Shown here piece by piece: positions 5,877-11,157 of a DNA stretch of 12,299 bases. The position numbers were made by a program, and so were the translations under genes. The notes under the pieces were generated by a model that had not been told where the DNA came from, ran no database searches, and was given only the letters and a program-made list of their open reading frames with translations. The stretch spans positions 1 to 12,299 of the forward strand of contig JAKAHE010000043.1 of NCBI GenBank assembly GCA_021815285.1, in the 5' to 3' direction. The stretch is from Nitrospirota bacterium (GTDB lineage Bacteria > Nitrospirota > JACRHJ01). The stretch's first letter is position 1. Each line of letters opens with the position of its first letter.

Positions 5877-7076
5877 ATGGCAAAGGAGAAGTTTGAGAGG
5901 AAGAAGCCGCATGTTAATGTAGGCACGATAGGTCATGTTGATCACGGGAAGACGACCTTGACTGCGGCGATAACGAAGACGTTGGCGACGAAGGGTCAGG
6001 CGAAGTTTACGGCGTTTGATCAGATAGACAAGGCTCCCGAGGAGCGTGAGAGGGGTATAACGATAGCGACTGCGCACGTGGAGTATGAGACGGGGAACCG
6101 TCATTATGCTCACGTTGACTGCCCCGGCCATGCGGACTACGTGAAGAACATGATAACTGGCGCGGCGCAGATGGACGGAGCGATTTTGGTTGTTTCTGCG
6201 GCGGATGGTCCGATGCCTCAGACGCGCGAGCACATACTTCTGGCGCGCCAGGTTGGAGTTCCTTATATAGTAGTGTTCATGAACAAGGTTGACATGGTTG
6301 ACGACCATGAGCTATTGGAGCTTGTGGAGCTTGAGCTTCGGGAGCTTCTTTCCAAGTATGAGTTTCCGGGCGACGATATACCCATTGTAAAGGGCAGCGC
6401 GCTAAAGGCGCTTGAGTCCGCAGCGACGAATCCTGACGCCGCCGAGTATAAGTGCATCTGGGATTTGATGGATGCGGTAGACAGCTACATTCCGACGCCT
6501 GAGCGCGCGATAGACAAGCCGTTTTTGATGCCTGTCGAGGACGTGTTCACGATTTCCGGTCGTGGGACTGTCGTAACCGGCAGGGTTGAGCGCGGTATCG
6601 TGAAGGTGGGCGACGAGGTAGAGATAGTCGGGATACGCGATACGCAGAAGACGGTCGTTACGGGCGTCGAGATGTTCAGGAAGCTTCTGGACCAGGGTCA
6701 GGCGGGAGACAACATTGGCGTTCTTCTGCGTGGCACGAAGAAGGAAGACGTGGAGCGCGGTATGGTTCTTGCGAAGCCGAAGTCGATAACGCCGCACACG
6801 AAGTTCAAGGCTGAGGCGTATATCCTGACGAAGGAAGAAGGCGGCAGGCACACGCCGTTTTTCAACGGTTATCGTCCTCAGTTCTACTTCCGGACGACGG
6901 ACGTTACGGGAGTCGTGAAGCTTCCTGAGGGAGTTGAGATGGTGATGCCAGGCGACAATGTGTCGATGGAAGTGGATCTTATCACGCCGATAGCGTGCGA
7001 GAAGGAACTCCGTTTCGCCATACGCGAAGGCGGCAGAACCGTCGGCGCAGGCGTCGTCGCAGATATAATAGAGTAA
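5877..7076 (+). CDS. tuf: Elongation factor Tu
   Basis: The GTPase that delivers aminoacyl-tRNA to the ribosomal A site; 399 residues, full length. The G domain has GHVDHGKT (residues 19-26), the switch region RERGITIATAHVEYE, DCPGH (81-85) and NKVD (136-139). Domain 2 begins near VEDVFTISGRGTVVTGRVERG, and domain 3 ends GGRTVGAGVVADIIE. The start is fixed by AAGGGGGG four bases upstream and by the family N-terminus MAKEKFERKKPHVN. It follows tRNA-Tyr, Gly and Thr as in proteobacterial tufB operons, so a second copy may exist in a str operon elsewhere. Phe codons switch from mostly TTT in the first half to mostly TTC in the second. Confidence 0.99.
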   Translation: MAKEKFERKKPHVNVGTIGHVDHGKTTLTAAITKTLATKGQAKFTAFDQIDKAPEERERGITIATAHVEYETGNRHYAHVDCPGHADYVKNMITGAAQMDGAILVVSAADGPMPQTREHILLARQVGVPYIVVFMNKVDMVDDHELLELVELELRELLSKYEFPGDDIPIVKGSALKALESAATNPDAAEYKCIWDLMDAVDSYIPTPERAIDKPFLMPVEDVFTISGRGTVVTGRVERGIVKVGDEVEIVGIRDTQKTVVTGVEMFRKLLDQGQAGDNIGVLLRGTKKEDVERGMVLAKPKSITPHTKFKAEAYILTKEEGGRHTPFFNGYRPQFYFRTTDVTGVVKLPEGVEMVMPGDNVSMEVDLITPIACEKELRFAIREGGRTVGAGVVADIIE

Positions 7077-7093
7077 AAGTGCCTCGGATAACA

Positions 7094-7153
7094 TCATTCC
7101 CGCGAAAACGGGAATCCAGGAATTTTGCAGGGGCGCAATTTATTGCACCCGTC
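7094..7153 (+). repeat. ATTCCC/GGGAAT hairpin repeat joined to a GGGCGCAAT palindrome
   Basis: The tuf-rpmG spacer holds two elements in tandem. First, ATTCCC-N8-GGGAAT (7096-7115) followed by CCAGGAATTT, a type of interspersed repeat seen in many genomes; related copies lie at 8919 and 9887. Second, GCAG followed by GGGCGCAAT-TT-ATTGCACCC (7131-7150) and CGTC, with a relative at 7721-7747. Confidence 0.6.
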
Positions 7154-7178
7154 ATTTGCATTAACCGGAGCTTTTATC

Positions 7179-7331
7179 ATGCGTGACATAATATTGCTTA
7201 CGTGCCAGACTTGCAAACAGCGCAACTACTCCACGATGAAGAACAAGAAGAACACCACGGAGAAGCTTGAGCTAAAAAAATACTGCAAACATTGCAGAAG
7301 CCATACAGTCCACAAGGAAACAAAGGCTTAA
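7179..7331 (+). CDS. rpmG: 50S ribosomal protein L33 (zinc-binding form)
   Basis: A 50-residue large-subunit protein near the E site. CQTC (C9, C12) and CKHC (C36, C39) form the zinc-binding Cys4 of the C+ type; the core TCKQRNYSTMKNKKNT is typical of L33. The ATG at 7179 follows GGAG with an 8-base spacer; a longer in-frame reading from 7125 lies over the repeat and is not credible. It lies between tuf and tRNA-Trp-secE, the usual position in many bacteria. Confidence 0.96.
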   Translation: MRDIILLTCQTCKQRNYSTMKNKKNTTEKLELKKYCKHCRSHTVHKETKA

Positions 7332-7362
7332 CTTGCTTTTCTTTCGGGAAAGAAAAAGCAAG
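7332..7362 (+). other. Long hairpin after rpmG
   Basis: Starting at the base after the rpmG stop, CTTGCTTTTCTTTC pairs with AAAGAAAAAGCAAG across a GGG loop, with one bulged A. No T-run follows on the plus strand, so it is more likely a processing or stability element between rpmG and tRNA-Trp than a terminator. Confidence 0.4.
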
Positions 7363-7376
7363 CAAGAGAAAGCTAC

Positions 7377-7453
7377 AGGCCAGTAGCTCTAACGGTTAGA
7401 GCGCCGGACTCCAAATCCGGGTGTTGGGGGTTCGAATCCCTCCTGGCCTGCCA
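7377..7453 (+). tRNA. tRNA-Trp (anticodon CCA)
   Basis: Acceptor AGGCCAG (7377-7383) pairs perfectly with CTGGCCT (7443-7449). The anticodon stem is CCGGA/TCCGG with loop CTCCAAA and anticodon CCA (7411-7413). The discriminator is G and CCA (7451-7453) is encoded. It lies between rpmG and secE, a common bacterial arrangement. Confidence 0.97.
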
Positions 7454-7505
7454 TTCTTAGAAAAGCGGCTTATAAGATATGCCGCAAGAGCGGCGGGGGA
7501 AAAAG

Positions 7506-7694
7506 ATGTTCAACCAGGCGATAGAGTTCCTCAAGGAATCCAAGAACGAGCTTTCCAAGGTGGTCTTTCCGCCGAGAAACGAGATTATAAGCTCGACGAT
7601 TGTCGTTATACTGACGGTCATATTCCTGTCGGTGTTTCTTGGGGTGGTAGACCTGGGGCTGTCGAAGCTGATGTCGCTCCTGGTAATGGGCTAA
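7506..7694 (+). CDS. secE: Preprotein translocase subunit SecE
   Basis: The small essential subunit of the SecYEG channel; 62 residues, the short single-span form. An amphipathic N-terminal helix with the family motif FLKESKNELSKVVFPPRNEI precedes one membrane segment (about residues 28-50). I chose ATG 7506, which has GGGGG about 6 bases upstream. An in-frame ATG at 7479 would add nine charged residues but has no Shine-Dalgarno, and the region between contains a GCCGC-AAGA-GCGGC hairpin (7481-7494). It is followed by nusG as in most bacteria. Confidence 0.95.
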   Translation: MFNQAIEFLKESKNELSKVVFPPRNEIISSTIVVILTVIFLSVFLGVVDLGLSKLMSLLVMG

Positions 7695-7720
7695 CCGGGC
7701 CGGAGTGGCCTTGGGAATCT

Positions 7721-7747
7721 GTAGGGGCGCGATTTATCGTGTCCGTC
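7721..7747 (+). repeat. GTAG plus GGGCGCGAT palindrome (REP-like)
   Basis: GTAG (7721-7724) abuts the palindrome GGGCGCGAT-TT-ATCGTGTCC (7725-7744), followed by CGTC. It is the same family as 7127-7153. The inner pair changed from AAT/ATT there to GAT/ATC here, so the stem is kept. It sits in the secE-nusG spacer. Confidence 0.55.
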
Positions 7748-7805
7748 GAGGCCGGTGTTGATTCAGGCGGGCTAAAAAGAGCCATATCATAATTTGGGAG
7801 AGAAG

Positions 7806-8336
7806 ATGGCCAAGGAATGGTATGTGGTGCATACCTACTCGGGTTTCGAGGGTAAGGTAAAGTCGAGCATAGAGGAGCGCGCAAAGTCTCTGGGCCTCCA
7901 GGACAAGGTAAGCCAGATACTGGTGCCGACAGAGGACGTGGTTGAGCTCAGGAATGGCAAGAAGCGCACCTCGACAAGGAAATTCTTTCCCGGATATATA
8001 CTGGTGCAGATGGATCTCGACGACGCCACATGGCACCTCGTGAAGGATACCCCGAAGGTGACCGGTTTCGTTGGCGACAAGCAGAAGCCGTCCCCCATAA
8101 CCGAAGAAGAGGTGGGACTTATCCGCACACAGATGGAGGAAGGCGCGGCCCCGGCGAAACGCGAGGCGGCCTACAGCCACGGTGATTCCGTCAGGATTGT
8201 GGACGGCCCGTTCATCAGCTTTACCGGCACGGTTGAAGAAGTGAACGTGGACCAGGGCAAACTCAAGGTCATGGTATCCATCTTCGGACGCGCCACGCCC
8301 GTGGAACTGGACTTCCTGCAAGTGGAAAAGGCGTAA
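7806..8336 (+). CDS. nusG: Transcription termination/antitermination factor NusG
   Basis: Binds the RNA polymerase clamp and links it to Rho or to ribosomal S10; 176 residues. The NGN domain (about 3-110) includes WYVVHTYSGFE and RKFFPGYILVQM; the KOW domain (about 122-150) reads HGDSVRIVDGPF...GTVEEVN, and the protein ends VELDFLQVEKA. The ATG at 7806 follows GGGAGAGAAG; a TTG at 7794 lies upstream of that site and is rejected. It follows secE by 111 bases, a gap largely filled by a repeat. Confidence 0.98.
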   Translation: MAKEWYVVHTYSGFEGKVKSSIEERAKSLGLQDKVSQILVPTEDVVELRNGKKRTSTRKFFPGYILVQMDLDDATWHLVKDTPKVTGFVGDKQKPSPITEEEVGLIRTQMEEGAAPAKREAAYSHGDSVRIVDGPFISFTGTVEEVNVDQGKLKVMVSIFGRATPVELDFLQVEKA

Positions 8337-8347
8337 AATTCCGGTAT

Positions 8348-8386
8348 CCCTGCGGCGTCCTGATGGACACGCTTCTGCCTGCGGGG
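8348..8386 (+). promoter_or_regulatory. Structured leader of rplK, possible L1 operator
   Basis: An outer stem CCCTGC (8348-8353) / GCGGGG (8381-8386) encloses GCGTCC-TGAT-GG-AC-ACGC (8355-8372) with an asymmetric bulge and an unpaired TTCTGCCT. In many bacteria L1 represses rplK-rplA by binding a stem-bulge-stem in this leader. The position fits, but I cannot show the conserved L1 site. Confidence 0.25.
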
Positions 8387-8438
8387 GCCGTGCTAAAATA
8401 GATAAATAGTAATTTATTTATAATTAAGGAGTCCTAAA

Positions 8439-8867
8439 ATGCCAAAGAAAGAGATAACAGGATATGTAAAGCTCCAGATACCGGCGGGGAAGGCAAACCC
8501 CGCGCCGCCTGTAGGCCCGGCCCTTGGCCAGCACGGCGTTAACATCATGGAGTTCTGCAAGGCATATAACGCCCAGACGCAGGAGATGGCCGGCCAGGTC
8601 GTTCCGGTGGTTATAACCATCTACAGCGACAGGACGTTCACATTCGTCCTGAAGACGCCGCCTGCCTCAGAGCTTATAAAGAAGGCCGCCGGGATTGTGA
8701 AGGGTTCCGGAGTCCCGAACAAGGACAAGGTAGGGAAGGTCACGGAGGCGCAGGTGCGGGAGATTGCACAGACGAAGCTCCCGGATTTGAACGCCGTGGA
8801 CATAGACGGCGCGATAAAGATAATAAAGGGCACGGCCCGCAGCATGGGGATAGAAGTTACGGCGTAG
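8439..8867 (+). CDS. rplK: 50S ribosomal protein L11
   Basis: Binds the GTPase-associated centre of 23S rRNA and is needed for RelA activation and factor binding; 142 residues, full length. The proline-rich N-terminal domain has PAGKANPAPPVGPALGQHG and a C-terminal rRNA-binding domain follows (ending ARSMGIEV). The ATG has AGGAG about 8 bases upstream, in an AT-rich stretch with TATAAT (8419-8424) but no good -35. It is the first gene of the rplKAJL-rpoB block. Confidence 0.99.
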   Translation: MPKKEITGYVKLQIPAGKANPAPPVGPALGQHGVNIMEFCKAYNAQTQEMAGQVVPVVITIYSDRTFTFVLKTPPASELIKKAAGIVKGSGVPNKDKVGKVTEAQVREIAQTKLPDLNAVDIDGAIKIIKGTARSMGIEVTA

Positions 8868-8874
8868 TGGGGGG

Positions 8875-8913
8875 CTTACCCCTGACCCTCTCCCGGAGGG
8901 CGAGGGGGTTAAG
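8875..8913 (+). repeat. CTTACCCC...GGGGTTAAG hairpin element
   Basis: A strong imperfect hairpin after rplK: CTTACCCC (8875) and CCCTC pair with GGAGGG and GAGGGGGTTAAG (to 8913) around TCCC. CCCTCTCCCGGAGGG elements recur in spacers of many GC-rich genomes. There is no T-run, so it is probably not a terminator. Confidence 0.4.
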
Positions 8914-8918
8914 GAAGA

Positions 8919-8956
8919 TTGTCATTCCCCGCGAAGGCGGGAATCCAGGAATTTGG
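8919..8956 (+). repeat. ATTCCC-type hairpin repeat
   Basis: TTGTCATTCCC, then a GCGAAGGC core, GGGAAT and CCAGGAATTT. It matches the copy at 7094-7125 closely, with one extra base in the loop. It lies in the rplK-rplA spacer. Confidence 0.6.
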
Positions 8957-9077
8957 TTCTCCGGAAATACCGCCGTCCGGAGGAGTCTTTAACCGGCGGG
9001 AGAACGCGGGGGGGGGGCAGAGGAGCGCATAATGCGTAAACCGGATACGCCTCTTACGGTTCATCAAGGAGATATGT

Positions 9078-9776
9078 ATGAAACAGAAAAAGCTGAAGGC
9101 GAGCCTGGCAAAGGTTGACAAGTCAAAGCAGTATACCCTTGAAGAGGCGATGGCGCTTGTCAAGGAATGCGCGTTCGCGAAATTCGACGAGTCCGTTGAC
9201 CTTGCCGTGGTGCTTGGAGTAGACCCGAAACGCTCCGACCAGATGGTCAGGGGTTCGGTCAGCCTTCCAAACGGGACGGGCAGGACGGTGAGGGTTCTGG
9301 CCTTCGCGAAAGGCGAAAAAGAAAAAGAGGCGACCGACGCCGGAGCGGATTTCGCTGGCGCCGACGACATGGTAGCGAAAGTCCAGGGCGGCTGGATGGA
9401 CTTCGACAGGGTCGTGGCCACCCCGGATATGATGGGTTCCGTCGGCAAGCTCGGCAAGCTTCTCGGCCCCAGGGGTCTCATGCCGAACCCGAAGGTAGGC
9501 ACGGTCACGATGGACATAGGCAAGGCGGTGCGCGAGATAAAGGCCGGCAAGGTGGAATACAGGGTCGAGAAGGCCGGTATCGTCCATGTCCCCGTCGGCA
9601 AGGTTTCGTTCGCGGCGGACAAGCTTGTCGAGAATGCGTCGGTGGTGCTTGAGGCGCTTATGAAGGCGAAACCTGCCACGTCCAAGGGACGCTACATGAA
9701 AAAAATAGTAGTGTCATCGACGATGGGACCTGGGGTAAAGATCGACATCGCCCTTGCCACTGCGGCGATGGGATAA
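9078..9776 (+). CDS. rplA: 50S ribosomal protein L1
   Basis: L1 stalk protein that binds 23S rRNA, helps release E-site tRNA, and in many bacteria represses its own operon; 232 residues, full length. The signature LGPRGLMPNPKVGTVT is near residues 129-142, and the protein ends MGPGVKIDIALATAAMG. The ATG at 9078 follows AAGGAGA with a 6-base spacer. A 28-codon out-of-frame reading (9032-9118) with its own AGAGGAG overlaps the start. Confidence 0.99.
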   Translation: MKQKKLKASLAKVDKSKQYTLEEAMALVKECAFAKFDESVDLAVVLGVDPKRSDQMVRGSVSLPNGTGRTVRVLAFAKGEKEKEATDAGADFAGADDMVAKVQGGWMDFDRVVATPDMMGSVGKLGKLLGPRGLMPNPKVGTVTMDIGKAVREIKAGKVEYRVEKAGIVHVPVGKVSFAADKLVENASVVLEALMKAKPATSKGRYMKKIVVSSTMGPGVKIDIALATAAMG

Positions 9777-9886
9777 TGAATTTCCGTCCAGTTTTTGTGG
9801 GCGGTTTGATTAAGGAGTCGAAGACAGCAGGAGGGGCGGGGAAAAATCCGTATTCGTTATTCGCTGATCGTGTTCGTGTATTTCAG

Positions 9887-9916
9887 TTGTCATTCCCGCT
9901 TTCACGGGGGTGACAA
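9887..9916 (+). repeat. TTGTCATTCCCG/CGGGGGTGACAA hairpin
   Basis: A palindromic element with arms TTGTCA (9887-9892) and TGACAA (9911-9916), and inner CCCG/CGGG pairs. Its left half matches the repeat at 8919; the right half has diverged to close a longer hairpin. It lies in the rplA-rplJ spacer (277 bases, no gene). Confidence 0.5.
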
Positions 9917-9930
9917 TCTGCACTGATACG

Positions 9931-9968
9931 AAAAAGGCGAACACGAAACACGTGTTTTTGGATTCGCC
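9931..9968 (-). terminator. Minus-facing terminator-like hairpin in the rplA-rplJ spacer
   Basis: GGCGAA (9936-9941) pairs with TTCGCC (9963-9968), with an inner CACG/CGTG stem. Read on the minus strand the stem is followed by TTTTT (9935-9931). No minus-strand gene is present to be terminated, so it may block antisense transcription or be a repeat remnant. A perfect palindrome AAACACGTGTTT (9946-9957) is inside. Confidence 0.35.
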
Positions 9969-9972
9969 CCTT

Positions 9973-9988
9973 AATTGGCCAATTGGCC
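9973..9988. repeat. Overlapping AATTGGCCAATT / GGCCAATTGGCC palindromes
   Basis: Two perfect 12-base palindromes share eight bases (AATTGGCCAATT at 9973-9984, GGCCAATTGGCC at 9977-9988). They could be a dimer-binding site or a hairpin. No role is assigned. Confidence 0.4.
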
Positions 9989-10012
9989 GTCCCGCCGAGA
10001 CGAGAGGGTAAA

Positions 10013-10057
10013 ATGAATTCCCCTGTCGACGACTTGGAAAGGGGGTTTAAGGTTTGA
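10013..10057 (+). CDS. Possible 14-codon leader ORF coupled to rplJ
   Basis: ATG at 10013 with GAGAGGG four bases upstream encodes MNSPVDDLERGFKV. Its TGA (10055-10057) overlaps the rplJ TTG start (10054-10056) as TTGA. The ORF crosses a hairpin that covers the rplJ Shine-Dalgarno. It has good signals but is very short, so it could be chance. If real, its job is probably to open the rplJ start and not to make a useful peptide. Confidence 0.35.
   Translation: MNSPVDDLERGFKV
10019..10045 (+). promoter_or_regulatory. Hairpin covering the rplJ ribosome binding site
   Basis: CCCCT (10020-10024) can pair with AGGGG (10040-10044), burying the GGGGG (10041-10045) that serves the rplJ TTG eight bases later. 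L10-L12 represses its own operon through the rplJ leader in many bacteria. I could not identify the standard L10 leader kink-turn with confidence in 9917-10045. Confidence 0.4.
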
Positions 10058-10569
10058 ATAAGAACGAAAAACAGGAGCTTATAGACGAGCTTCATCTGAA
10101 ATTTGAAGCCGCGAAGGCCGCCATAGTAACGGAATACAAGGGTCTTACGGTGGCGGAGATCACGGATCTCAGGAATGAGCTTCGCAAAAGCCAGCTTGAG
10201 TACAGGGTCGTGAAAAACACCCTTGCTATACGCGCGGCTGCGGGGACTTCCGCCCAGAAGCTTAACGACTACCTGCAAGGCCCGACTGGCCTTGTGCTCG
10301 GTTTCGGAGACCCGGTTGCGCCGGCTAAAGCTGTAACGGAATTTGCGAAGAAGAACGAGAAGCTGAAGGTAAAAATCGGCGTAATAGAAGGAACCCTTGC
10401 GGACGAGAAGGAGCTTAAGGCGATAGCGACTCTTCCCTCCAGGGAACAGCTTCTTTCCCAGATGGCCGCGGGATTCCAGGCGCCGGCTTCAAAGATGGCA
10501 AGGCTGCTCAACGCGACGGTCGCAAGGCTTGGCTATGCGCTGTCCGCGCTGAAAGAGCAGAAGGCGTAA
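10054..10569 (+). CDS. rplJ: 50S ribosomal protein L10
   Basis: Base of the ribosomal stalk: the N-terminal domain binds 23S rRNA next to L11, and the C-terminal helix holds L7/L12 dimers; 171 residues. Family features are NEKQELIDELHLKFEAAKAAIVTEYKGLTVAE and the later NTLAIRAA. The TTG at 10054 is the only possible start, since an in-frame TAA lies at 10048-10050 and no nearby downstream start fits the family N-terminus. GGGGG is 8 bases upstream. The C-terminal helix (about 140-171) reads AARLLNATVARLGYALSALKEQ-like, as expected for L12 binding. Confidence 0.98.
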   Translation: MNKNEKQELIDELHLKFEAAKAAIVTEYKGLTVAEITDLRNELRKSQLEYRVVKNTLAIRAAAGTSAQKLNDYLQGPTGLVLGFGDPVAPAKAVTEFAKKNEKLKVKIGVIEGTLADEKELKAIATLPSREQLLSQMAAGFQAPASKMARLLNATVARLGYALSALKEQKA

Positions 10570-10577
10570 ATTGAACA

Positions 10578-10602
10578 CGCCCGATGAATCGGGCAGCGAC
10601 AA
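10578..10602 (+). repeat. REP-like unit, third copy
   Basis: The palindrome GCCCGAT-GA-ATCGGGC followed by AGCGACAA, in the rplJ-rplL spacer. It aligns over 25 bases with the two units at 2236-2296; the stem bases differ but pairing is kept. Here the flank is CGAC where the others have CTAC. Confidence 0.65.
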
Positions 10603-10644
10603 TTTTAATTTTAAATTTCCAAGTCGGATACAGGAGAGATAAAA

Positions 10645-11028
10645 ATGTCTGAAGTTACAAAAGACCAGGTATTCACGTTTATCGACAACATGACGATACT
10701 CCAGATGAGCGAGTTCATCAAGGAGTTCGAGGAGCGTTACGGAGTAACAGCCGCAGCCCCGGTTGCGGTTGCCGCAGCTCCGGCTGGCGGAGCCGCCCCG
10801 GCAGCCGTGGAGGAGAAGACGGCTTTCGACGTTATCCTCACTTCGGCGGGCGACAAGAAAATCCAGGTCATCAAGGTCGTGCGCGAGCTGACCGGCCTTG
10901 GTCTCAAGGAGGCGAAGGACCTGGTTGACGGCGCCCCGAAGGAAGTAAAGGGCGGCGTCTCAAAGGAAGAGGCCGCGACGATAAAGGCAAAGCTCGAAGA
11001 GCAGGGCGCTTCCGTAGAGGTAAAGTAG
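10645..11028 (+). CDS. rplL: 50S ribosomal protein L7/L12
   Basis: Mobile stalk protein that recruits EF-Tu, EF-G and other factors; 127 residues. The N-terminal dimerisation domain (1-34, ending EFEERYGV) is followed by an Ala/Pro/Gly hinge (about 35-55) and the factor-binding domain (EKTAFDVILTSAGDKKIQVIK..., with GLGLKEAKDLVDGAPK). The ATG follows AGGAGAG with a good spacer. It lies 75 bases after rplJ. Confidence 0.99.
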   Translation: MSEVTKDQVFTFIDNMTILQMSEFIKEFEERYGVTAAAPVAVAAAPAGGAAPAAVEEKTAFDVILTSAGDKKIQVIKVVRELTGLGLKEAKDLVDGAPKEVKGGVSKEEAATIKAKLEEQGASVEVK

Positions 11029-11040
11029 ATGCTTGTTTTG

Positions 11041-11089
11041 GCTGTCGGTCCTCCGCCCTGTCATGGGGCTGGAGGGCCGGCGGCTTTTT
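11041..11089 (+). terminator. rplL-rpoB attenuator hairpin
   Basis: GCTGTCGGTCCTCC (11041-11054) pairs with GGAGGGCCGGCGGC (11071-11084): 14 pairs with three G-U, plus an inner GCCC/GGGC helix, then TTTTT (11085-11089). The T-run is short. In E. coli a partial terminator at this same place lowers rpoBC relative to the ribosomal proteins. Confidence 0.7.
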
Positions 11090-11157
11090 GCGTCTAATGG
11101 TACGAGTAAAAACAACCCCTCAAGCATGGGGCATAAGCTTAAAATCAAGGAGAGCAG

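Noticed and set aside
6308..6346. GAGCTT tandem repeat in tuf
   Set aside because: It encodes the normal EF-Tu segment LLELVELELRELL and is due to repeated Glu-Leu codons.
6402..7097. Minus-strand frame of 231 codons opposite tuf
   Set aside because: Antisense to EF-Tu, with no ribosome binding site or known motif.
8419..8424. TATAAT before rplK as a promoter
   Set aside because: No acceptable -35 at 16-18 bases upstream; it may simply be part of an AT-rich leader.
8909..9685. Minus-strand frame of 258 codons opposite rplA
   Set aside because: Antisense to L1, of Ser/Thr/Ala-rich shadow composition, and its tail runs through a repeat.
9917..10053. Canonical L10 leader RNA
   Set aside because: GCCGAGACG at about 9994-10002 recalls part of the motif, but I could not find the partner strand and kink-turn.
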